This document shows, in pieces, positions 38,001-50,000 of a stretch of DNA of 64,000 nt. Source of the stretch: Neodiprion pinetum (taxonomy: Eukaryota > Arthropoda > Insecta > Hymenoptera > Diprionidae); assembly GCF_021155775.2 (NCBI RefSeq), contig NC_060234.1, positions 42,839,026-42,903,025 on the forward strand. The letters are read 5' to 3'. Made by a program: the position numbers and the translations under genes. Position 1 is the first letter of the stretch. Every line of letters starts with the position of its first letter. The notes under the pieces are model-generated. The model saw only the letters and a program-made list of their open reading frames with translations. It did not search any database and was not told the origin of the DNA.

Positions 38001-41000
38001 ATAAGGTGTATGAGTAGGTCCGCGTACTTTAGGTATTATTGTAACATCTCTGCTCCGAGGCTAATGTTTTGGGGTTAAATTTATCTGGAGAATGATTAAA
38101 CCTTTGAGTCGTAGTCGCAAGTATACTTACCAACTATTTAATATTCCATTTTTGTATATTTAGAGAACTTTGAAAACATGTTACTATGCGGATTTTTGTT
38201 ATTTCTGATATGATACTAGCTATAGGTTTTCAATACTCGATATTTTTAGAAGCGAATTGATTGAAAAAAATCGTGAATATTGAAGGAATAATTCATTTCC
38301 CAGAAAGTTAGGCCTTCTACACGTATGCATGTTTTACATGAATCGCAAATAAGTTTTTGAGGTCGTTGATTACGAATCTGAAATCAGATTTTGAAAATTC
38401 AGTACGGCGAATTCAATCAGCGACTCCGAAAACCCCTGCGTAGAGTTTTTTGACCGAATTCGATTAGATTTCTTATAACTTTTATCCGCAATATTGGATC
38501 CACCATCTTGAATTTTTTAAATTTGATTTGATTGTAATCAGCGACCCGGGAAACCACGACATAGAGTTTTTGGACGGGATTTGATTAAATTAAAAAATTT
38601 TGTCCACCGTATTGAATCCGCCATATTGAATTTTCAAAACCCGATTCCAGATTCATAATCAGCGACCCAAAAAACCACAGAGTACTATCTTGTTATAAAA
38701 GTTGACTCAGCGAAATACTGTGTGACTCAAAGGGTTAACGAGGTTGGTGTGACATGAATCGATACTTTTTTTTACATGCGTTACAAGGATTATTATGAGC
38801 TACGATGATGATCCTGAAAAAGTAAAACAAAAAATTATAAACGCGAAATTATCGTTAGGTGTAGCTTTGCATTTCAAGTAAGCTTTCAAATGATAGAATA
38901 ATAGAAGATGAGAAAAATGGTATAATAATATTCGTTCTATTTGACACTGCGAATAATAATTTTCTAATTCAGAAGACAATATTTACCATGCCACTGAGAC
39001 ACTTTTTTCCCGTCACATCGGTACCCGTTAAATATTACATTTCTCAAGATTGCACCGATATTGATTTTCGATCAACGAATAGCGATGCTCGATTAATTGT
39101 TGAAAAAAAAAAGAGAAAATGTCAGTGAAATTGTGAGAAATACTTTTCTCAACAGACTAAAATATCGTGTGGAAAAATCGAGCGAATCAACCACATATAA
39201 TATTTTACCATTCTAAAGCGATTTGAGTAAAAAATCGATATCGTAATTAGCTCTTGGGTATTATGATTCCAACATACTATTCTTTACCTTTTAATTTTAA
39301 GAAAACTACCGCAGTTTATGAATACATTAATTTAATAAATACACGATGTGTTTTCATCTCGCAGTCGATCAAGTTAATAAAAAGTATTGATTTCAGCTCA
39401 TGACTCGCTCCAACAAAAGCTTTCCACTTTTTCATGCACGCGGCATCGATATTATAGTTGGAGTTATGTTCCAACTTTGAAAATCGGATATAATGGAAGT
39501 TTCAAAATTGGGCTGATGCCACTGCAAAACCATACACGAATCTTCTATACGTCGTCACGTCGCAGCTAAAATTGTCAAAAAATCAATAACCCTGCAGCGT
39601 TATATGTAAGATCGTTATAACGCTCATACCGGCTGCTCACAGCAGCAAAAAAGCGCCGAGTTTTTTCTTTTTCATCCTGCTATTATAGGCCCGTTATTTT
39701 TCTTCGTTCTTTTTCCCGCCGTTTTTCTCTCTTTCCCCGGTGCCGCGATGACGGTGTATCGCCTATAGGCAAAGGGACATGGATCCCCTTCTTTTTTCGC
39801 ATCCTCACGCTGTCGCCCCGGATCAGAGATCAGACCGGGTTACCCGCTTATAATATCGGCTATGCATCTCATCGCTGCTGAAAATGTTCGTGTGTTAAAT
39901 CGTCAAATGTTTTGAAAGATTTCAGCACGTAATTTATTGCACGATTTATCTTTTAAAGTCGATGAAATATATAAAAAGTCATATATAATAAATTACAAAA
40001 GCAGGAATCATCAGACACGCTGGTTAAAAAATCATACAGTCAACCATACAGTGAACTGTATCATTTTTGATCTAGTAAAGCTGACGATTTGGGTTTTTAT
40101 AATTTATTGCGTGATTTCTTATACATTTTATTGAATCTACAAGATAAATCCTGTAATAAATTACAGGCTGAATTCTTTTAAAACACTTTGTGATTTAACA
40201 TATGAACATTTTTTCTAAAGACTTATACGCATGCATATTTGGGATACGCATAAATATCCACGCGTAAGTTTACGACCTCGCTTGAATTGTAAATAAAATT
40301 TGTTACGTGCAAGCTTCGCAATTTATACTGTACCTATAATACGTTAGAATATAGCATGTTCAAGTATTGCCGCTAACGAGGTTTTCTTTTTTCATTCACC
40401 CCGCCCCGCATCCGCTCCCAGACCGATCAACGTCCCTTTTCCATGAGAAGTTCCTTCACCCGCATGCGGGAAGCTTTCATCGACACAGTAGATAATTTTC
40501 GAATCGAACATTGACCATCTGTTTCTTCACGGTTTTAATCAGGCAATAATGGTAGGTAACCATATACATATAATTTCGTCAAATATTCAGATCTCTACGG
40601 AGATTAGTATAAATTATTTTTAATTGCGCGGTAGTTAGGCACGTTAAACTCGATAGCGAGAAGTTTGTTCGTCATCAGTTTTTCAAAATGAAATAATTTA
40701 TGTGCTTGGTAAGAAGAACAGTTCAAGCATGCAAAGTTGATAAAAGTAATATCTTACATGCACGTAAAGTATATTCGAAACTACAACGAAAAATTTTATA
40801 CACACGGCTTTTATTTCGAAACCAGTCTGTTTATATTTTTCCCCAAACTAAGCTGCCTCGGTGGTTGTCACGTCAATGAATTTTGATTTCAATGAGTAAG
40901 ACCAGACATTTCGAATTAAGTTTCAAGTTCCAACACATCATCCAATGCACTTTGCATATTCAAGTAACGCATAAAAGAGAATTATTCCACTATAAATAAC

Positions 41001-44000
41001 GAGTAGATGGATTTAACCATATTAATCATACTAATTAATAATATCAGTCAACTTATCGTCCCAACCGTACGTTTGGCGTTCAATTATCGTCCGGCCGTCG
41101 ATAAAAGTAAGTATTATTAATTGAAACAGGTCACAGCCGTCACTCGGTCTCAAATATACAATTCCATGCTACGTGTATAAAGTTGAAATTATTGCAGAAT
41201 GGTGCGGAGGTCGGTTCAGGGTTGAAAAAGTCCGACGACCCGGACCCAGGGTGAGAATCGCGAGAAGCCACCTTCCACAAAAAAAAAACGAATACCGATA
41301 CGGGTAAATCGCATCCGCATAGGAGATCGAACGCAGCCGTAGATCTCGGATACTCGGATGGATCCTGCGTCGCGGCTTGGTTCACCGTATAGAAAATAAT
41401 AACGACCAGCACACCTCGTCGTCGCAGTGCCGTCGGTGGTGCGGAAAGGTTGACGACCCGGAGCGCGGCGACGCCCTCCCCGTCCCTGCACCGTCAGACT
41501 GGCTCTCATCCTACCCCAACGCAACCACCTCGCGCACCCTCGGGTCGTTGCCTGGTTCGATGTTCGTCGGGGAGGGAGGATATTCCGCACCCAACCCCGT
41601 CGTCGGTTGCGTCCCGCCGTCTAGCCAGGGTCGGGGTCATTGAACGTCGATAAAGATTTTGACTCGACAATGGTGCATGTGCACCGCACCACCCGCGCCA
41701 GGGTTACCCATTGGCGTCGCTCAGTCATCCCCGAGGAGAATGTGGTGCACGGGCTGTCGCGAGAAGTCACGATCGACGATTCACGCCCTTTAAGGTTATT
41801 GTTACGTTGTTACATATTTTGTTTACGATATCACGCTTTGTACCCGTGTAACGCGTCGGAGTCGGGAAATAATTTAATTAATCATATTGTAACGGGTACA
41901 TTGGAGTGTCCCAAAGGAAAAAAAAAGGAAGATTTGAAAAGAAAATGGGAGCTCTGTACCTTAAGTAGAAACCGTCGCTCGTCGGGCTTTTTTAATTATA
42001 ACAGCCAATAAACGTCTGTGATTGTATTTCAAATTAAGAGAAACAAATTTCATTGAATAAATTTTTTTTATTCCTACTTTCTAATTTATTAATTATATAA
42101 CAATTTATTAATTAGAAACGAAGAATAAGAAACAAAATTTATTCAATTAATCGTCTTCTCGTAATTTGACATACAATCCCCATGGACTTAAATTTTTCCT
42201 TTCAAAAAGTGCCTTCGTAGACGTTGATTGGCTGTTATAATAAGAAAAGTCCAATGACCGGCGGCTTCCACTTAAGCGACAGAGTTCCCTCTTCGCGAGG
42301 ATGAATTTTTCTATCAATCCTCGAGTTTTGAAAAATGTTGTTTGGGATATCCTAGCATACGCATTATGATTATACTTTCATTATTAATATACGTAAATTA
42401 ATTATTATATTAATTACGAAACGAAACGATGAAATAAATATCGATCTAATGACCATCTCTGTGGAAATTGCTTCATTTATATTAATCATACATATACCGT
42501 GAGACCTTTAATCGTTGGAAATTCGTTGCGTAGGATTACGTATAGGTACGTAACGTCAGCTGGTGGCCGGGTTTCGCCAAGGGTCGCGCGTCGCTCCGCA
42601 AGTTATAGGTATACCTATACCTTTCACAGGGGTCGGAGCTCACAATCAGAGGCAAAAGTCTAGACGCTTGTATCCACAGTCTCAGCAATTCCTAAGTAGG
42701 TATACCGGATCGAAGAGGCCGTGGCAGCGGTTCAAAGCGAGAGTGAAGAAGTTGGGGAAAAAAAAAAAAAAGAATATAAAGGAAAGGGTAGAAAAAGAGG
42801 AATTTTCGAGACGCCCAGACGCACTCGCTTAAATCTCTTTAATACTTTCACAAATTTCTATACAGTTATATGTATAGATTAGCGATAGACGGATAAAAAT
42901 TATTCATGAATATTTAAAGTGAAGATAATATACAGTGTATTAGGTTTCGGGAAGAAAATGATTTGTATCAGCTTCGAAGAAAGAAAATAAAGAAAATACT
43001 GATCGATGCGAGGTATAGGTATAGGTGGTTTAACTGTAATTCGCAAAACATGTGTAATAATAAAATTGCAGTTCGAGGAGATATACAAGCTTCGCTGAAA
43101 TTGAAATCAACAGCAATGTACCGAGAGAGGGAGAAAGAGAGAAAGTGAGACAGTGGCTGATAGCAAGCGTTGTTTCTCGCGTTAATTCCGAGAACCAGAT
43201 ATCACATACAGGCGTCACTTGATAACGAGCGTATGACTGCTGAACGTGTTCAGCAGAACGGCTGGCACGAAGTCATTTGTGAATCAAAAACTCTTGGCGG
43301 TATTTTGACAAAGAAAAATTTGTAAACGACGCCGTATCTAATGAAAAAAACCATCTTTTTGGGTAGACTGAGACATCTGTGACAGAACCCAAGATTACCG
43401 TAGTCTTTTTCAAATGGATATACGGATATCGATCGTTATTTCAACACGCACACACATTTGTTTTGTAATGATTATAATGCACGTACACGTTGTACCTCAC
43501 CACGTGTTGCCAAGCATTTGTAATTTTTTATCATTCAAGGTCGGTCACGGTCAAGCATGCCGAGAATAAACCGGTATTGAGAAACAAAAAAGAAAAAGCA
43601 AAACGCGGATAAAACACTTACAAGCAAATGTAACAAAAATACAATAATTCCACGAATTTTTGGCATGTTATAGCTTCTATTTTTGCATCGCTTGCTACGT
43701 TAACCGACAGACGAGATTGAACTTGCAGACACTTTGGTTGCTTTCGCTTTTACTTTTGTTCAAAATATGCGGCAACGAAGTAACTTGATTTTATAGGTCT
43801 TGAACATTTTTTTTTTTCGCGATAAAAACATGTTTATTTGTAAAAGCTAAAATCTCCTTTCGATTCCACCAACGTATAAATTTCACATGATCACCATCGT
43901 AAAGCATCATTGATTTTCTTTGAACAATATTTTTTTCTGTAAAATAATACCAAGACTTTTGCAAAGTATTTTTAACTCATTACGCTTTATGTACCGACAT

Positions 44001-47000
44001 CCGCCTCATACTGTACGATATGCTGCGTTGCCAACGGATGTACCTGTGTTGAATATCCATTGCTAAGGATATTCGTATACATATATTTGTAATGTATGGT
44101 ATGTAAGTACGGGAGTGACGTGGTAGGTGCATACATGTAAACACGCATGTATGTACACGTGGCTTTACGGCTCAATTGCTCGGAAGTCGTATAACCAGGT
44201 TGAAAAAAATGTGGAAAAGAAAATATGGTGCACTAAATTAAGTTGCAAATTGAGAAGGGTAGCGGTTCTTGAGAATGAGAAATATATTTTCACCATTTTC
44301 TCTTCATTGGTTTTTCAAAAATAAGTCGATAAAAATTTTCAAAAGAGAATGCAGAAGAAAGAAGCGAAGCAAGTGTACAAGAAGCAAATTTTAAAGTGTA
44401 TCTTCTGCAAATCGGAGATTCCTACAAGGGGACGGTAAATAATTCAGAATTCATTGTTGTAAGGGGGAATGAATAATAAAATAAAATTCGTGAGAAAATG
44501 ACGAACCTTATATTTAGGATCGTCAGGTGGCCCTGACAGACGTATTAGAACCTACACACATACTCGCATACGGAGGCTGATTTATTGTTAGACGCGACGA
44601 AATACGGAGGCCGTCGTCGGAAACGCAGACGCAGAGGTAGTGACGAGACGCAACCGCAAACGGCGAAACGTAAGCTCTCTGCGGTCGGCGGCCACTCCCT
44701 TCACTCCTCTGTGGGGTGTCATAGTACATACGCGTCGTCGATGTGACGTTCTGCAGGTATTCCAAGGGGCCAAAGGGGTACGGCAAGCAGACAGCAAGCA
44801 TCCCTTCGATTATGATATAATTCATTCAACCCAGCTGCGTTTATACACTAGAGACGAAATTGGAAGCAAAAATATTCATTATTTATTCATCCTTGCAAAT
44901 TTACAAATGCACAGAGAATGCTGATAACGAGTCACTCAAAGATCTTGTTACAAGTTCGCGAAATCTGTATTTAATTCTTTTTGAAACTTCCGAACTACCT
45001 CAATAATTAGAATACAAAAAAAAAAGCTTGCAAATTTGGTGTGAAATTTTTTTTAGAAACAAACCGTGCAAGCCCGAAGAACAATTTACTCTTCTTATGG
45101 GGAAATTTTTTCGAAATACTATCCCTTGAATCCCTTCTTTAGTTAGGCATTAAAATTATAATTTTTCCTTTCTAACTCACGTCAGGCACGTATAAATTAT
45201 GCCAATATCTGAGGTGGGTAACTTGAGATATTCTCTCGTTAGATATACGCGTATATACGCAAGTGCGCATCGTAGATCGTGGTGGTGTATAAGCTGCAGA
45301 CGATCTAAAAAAAGGGGCTACTGCGTCGCAGGTATATATGAACGAACCGCGCTCTCTTATCGTGTGATAGTAATATACATAAACAGGGATGTATCCTTAC
45401 ACTGCGTGGCGATCGAGTAACCAATTAGTCAACACCTCGCTAGCCTCGTTATTTCCATTTGCGTTTCCCTCTGCGACCTTACTTTCTTCGTCACAATTAT
45501 ACCTCGTTCCATAGCACGATAATTATGTTATGACTGCGCAAGTTTTAATCGCCGGCTGCCTACAATTTCTATAAATAATATACATATAAGTACACACGCA
45601 TGCGAGGCATTCCTATCACGACACGCATGCGAGGCATTCCTATCACGACACGCATACACGTGACGTGGTAAATTTAAGATGCAAATTTTGTCTGAAATCC
45701 TTTTGCCGATACTTGGCTTCCGATTTTTCTGCTTAACCTTTGGTACACATAAATAATGCGAAAAACCTACAGAAAGCTAGTTTCTGCAATATGTAACGAA
45801 ATCCGAGGAATGAAAACGTATAATGTTGGTGGTACATAAATTCGACGCTGATCATACACAGACGGGCAGTTTCTTTGTTGAATACTTCGGAAGTTCTGAA
45901 ACGCGATGCTGGCGTGGGGATCGCATTGCAAATGCTTGCCGCACGTGTAGCGCTGTTTATGTAACTTGTAAGAAAGCAGCGGAATTTGTTTACTAGGTAT
46001 CAACTCAACCGCGATTCTCAAAGTAAGTTGCAAACCCGTTTGCTATAGCGTGGGAAAATGTCTTTTTTCCCATACCATTCGTGAATCTAATTTCATAGTT
46101 GATAGATATTTTCTATAAGGTAAGGAAAGGAGATTTACCTTGCTGAAGTAACCGACGGTGTGACATCCTTCCGAGTCGCCGATCGTCATGACGTAGAATA
46201 GGAACGGCTCGACGTCGTAGTAAAGGGTTTTGTGGTCCAGGAAGAACTTGGCGAGAAGGCAGAGGTTTTGGCAGTACTGTTTATACCGTTTCCCATCAAC
46301 TTCCCACACGCCAATCTTGTCCTTCCTTCAGTATTTGCAATATCAGTAATCTCTCATTTTTTCCTCTTCTTCTCTGTTTTTTTCTTTCTTTCTTTTTAAC
46401 ACAGATATAAGAGACTTCACAAGTTTACTAACCGGTATACCTCGTGTCCTGGCGGATGTCTCCACAGGCACTTGTCGCGGTGTCGACGTAGCACCTGACG
46501 GCTTTTCGCGTATCTCAGGCAAAATTCACACAGATACAGCTTCGGCGCTCTGCTGAACTCTTCCGGATATGGACTCTGGTACCATACTTCCATCTCCCAA
46601 CGCCCCATTTCTACGCAACGGGTTCCTACTCCATTTCCGCTGCAGCTGCGACCGCTGCTCTCACCCCCGTCGCCGCTTCCCAATTCTCTCAATTCTCTCT
46701 CCTGGAATGAACAGAAAACTGAACGAGAAACTTTTATGATTCGTTGTTTCAATGGCGACGATTTATGCCAAATTACCATGATCCGAACTAATGGTCTTTA
46801 AAACGTAATATCAAGGGGGGATCCTCCTTCCGTAAGAATTTTGAATACTTTGAACTCTGCGATCTTCAGACCTTCTTTCACATTTTCATAAACATAAAAT
46901 ACTCATGCATGCATATATAATTTAAACAATCTACTAACAATTTTCTCGCTTGCGATGGCTTGAGCCTCCATGAATAATTTGAGATCATAATCCGAGGTGA

Positions 47001-50000
47001 GATTGTTCACTTTTGGTTGACGATCTTTTTCAATCCCATGGTGTTCTCCTCCGCTTGTGCTTTCATTACCACTGCCACTACCCGCCTTTAATTTATTTCG
47101 CATCTCTTTCACCTTGAGCTGATAGTTTCGCTGCTCATTAGTCTGGTGCAAGCCCTTGGGTGATTTTTTAGCCAAATTCGAAAGGGCCTTCTTACGCTCC
47201 TCTTCATGCTTTTTGCGCTCCTTGTAAAACTCTCTAACAAAATAAATCGATGCTTTTAAAATTGAAGATCTTTTCTCCATTTAGTACAGTTTTATGCGTA
47301 TCTTCGTGTAACGATTCAATTAATTCATACCGAATATGCAGACATTTAGAAAGAGTCATCCTAAGAATACCAATAGTTTTGATTGTTGGATGAAGTAGTT
47401 TATATTTTATATAATTGTTACGATTGAAACTGCAGTAATACTTACACACAAGCCTGCGGCGTGGTATTGTGATATAGGGGACACGCTTCGAGGGTGAAAT
47501 GTGTTTCGAACCGACCTGAAAGGTGGCCGCGTGAGTCACAGGATAGGGCTAAAGGACACTCGCGTTCCTTTGTGCCCATACGTGTACGTGTCAGTACTCT
47601 TGTATCCTGCCCTCGTCCTCCGTTGTCACCGCTTCGTCCAACAAGTGACTGATGCCTAGCAGTCCCTGGTCCAGCACGTTTTACTGGAGATTTGCTGGTG
47701 CTCCTCTTGCTCTCTGATAGTATTCAAACAATTTATGAAGGTTGGATAAAAATAGCTGGTACATTGTTAAGAACACCGTAATTCGTAATATATGATGCGT
47801 ACCTGTGTCGGATTCGGTGTCGCTCGTTGGTTTCGTATGTAACTGCAAAAGCTTGCTACCTCTGCGTGTCTGCAGTTTTCTTTTTCCTTTTGCTGTCGAT
47901 TTTGTTGGACCATTACCTTCGGTGTCTATCTCCTTGTCCGTGTCCGAGAGCTCACCTTCTTCCTCACTTTTAACCAGATCTGTGAAACACGTGATTTGAT
48001 GTTAGAGTAATGAATATGACTTTGGCTGAATGGCGATAATTCAATGAAAATACTGTAGAATCATATACAACCTTGGCGTTTCAATGATCCTCTCTGTTGC
48101 TTGCCAATACTTGATATTGCGAGTACGTTTGCAGTTGGTCTCTTTGCAGGACCACTAGAAACAGCATTGACAACAGTAGCAGTGTCTTTCTTTTTCTGCT
48201 GTGGCTGCGGAGTTGTAGGACTATCTGATGATTCGGAATCTGAACTACTTTCAGTTGAGCCAGAAGACCCAGATCCTCCGGAACAGCTCTTAGAGCTAGC
48301 AGAGCTTTCAGATTTCTGACGATGCTGTTGCTGTTCCTGTTGCTGCTGCTGCTGCTGATGCTGCTGCTGTTGTTGTTGTTGTTGTTGCTTAATTACCAGT
48401 GCTAGTAGAATCCATAAATGTTAATGAGTGAAGACAGGAAACTTTAACTCTCAACTTAAGAGTCTTAACTTTTGCTAAATATCCATTTATTGTAAGGTAC
48501 TCAAATCTCAATGCGTATTGCTTAGTGATAAAACCAGCAGAATTATTTCAATGTTTATACTAAAATCGGAAGATTATTTTCAAAGATTTCTAGGCTCCTT
48601 TACACGGTGAGTGATGAGAAAGCCATTTTCTCTAGTATGGAATAATAGGTACCTAATTGGTCACTCACCAGCTCTGCTTGGCAGAACTCCTCTGGGTTTT
48701 ACTTCGCCCCCCTTCACAACCTTTGATTGCTGTGATTTAGCTGCCTTAATCAACGGCCCTGCTACTTTCATTACAGCAGGTTTTGCCACAGTCGGAGTGT
48801 CGCTTTCGCTGCTGTTCTCAGGACTGAATATGCTCTTTTTCTTCAACTTTTTTTGCACAGGCTCTGCTGCAACTTTGCTAATTTTCTCTGTAGGTTTGGT
48901 ACTTGCTGCAGCACCTGAAATTCAGCCACATTGATATGTAATCACTCTTTGTCGCTAGATTCTAATTGGAAAAATTATTTTGCTCTAAAAAGTTTCGAGT
49001 TTAGATGAAAGTCCGGTTATTCACGTTGAGTGAAATTTTTACAGGCTGTCAATTTATTTACTCAATAAATGGACTGATTCTTAGATTTATTCACAAATGT
49101 TTGAGCACATACCTGATGGTTTGCTAGATTTATTCGGCGAAATTTTAATACTGGATGCAGTTTTACCAGTAGCTGGTGGGGCTTTGTTGACGACCTTTTG
49201 AGCCTTAACTACAGGAGCAACAGTAGCAGTAGCCTTCGGTTTAGCAGGTGGTTTTCTTTTCGTAGATTTCAGTTTATTAGGAGCTTCTTCAGACTCTGAG
49301 GAATAGACAACGGGTCTAATTTTTGGAGGATTTTTCTCCTTGCTCTTGGTTTCCACAGAAAGTGCTCCACTCGTTTCATTTTTAGGCTTTCCATGACGTC
49401 CCAATACAAATGCTGTCTTCTTCTTTCCTTTTTCCGAATCCGAAACCTTCCGACTATTCGCAGAACTACTGGAATTCTCAGAATCGGAAGAACTTGACTC
49501 GCTACCTGAACTCGATGAGCTGCTCGACGATGAGCCTGAGCTACTGCTTGAAGTTGATTCCGAGCTGGTTGTCTATTATGTATAACAAAAATATGTGATA
49601 ACAGTAAATGAAGAATAAATGACATAAGATTAGTTGACCGTATTTTAGGCACATGCATTTATTAGACTATTTTTGTACTCTGTAGCGTCTACGACTGAGA
49701 CAACAGGAGACCAATGCAGCCTACGATCTAGTGTACTGATGTGAAACGTGCTCATGAAATATATCGTTCACATAATATTATGCACTGTAAATTTTACATC
49801 AAAGCGACAGACTGCACGCAACATTGCACCAGTTAAAAAATTGAAGGAAAATATGTATTATATATGTACTGTATTCGTAGGTTAGGTTAGGTTAAATGTA
49901 TTTCGTATACAAGATATGTTTAATGTTGTATCAACGGAAAAGCGAAGAGAGTGGACCAAATTTCGGTTACGCAAAAGTTTCGTTGGTTGTGGAAATCTTA

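Larger units (their letters stand above)
32347..46138 (-). other. chm: KAT7/chm intron 9 (13.8 kb)
   Basis: It separates two exons of the catalytic domain. It holds GC-rich blocks at about 33.1-33.9, 36.3-36.55, 37.3-38.0, 41.2-41.8 and 44.55-44.8 kb, a C21 run, a ~120-bp tandem repeat (38.36-38.68 kb), a long imperfect palindrome (41.98-42.26 kb) and a 27-bp tandem duplication (45.59 kb). I recognise no nested gene, although unannotated non-coding transcripts from the GC-rich blocks cannot be excluded. Confidence 0.7.
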
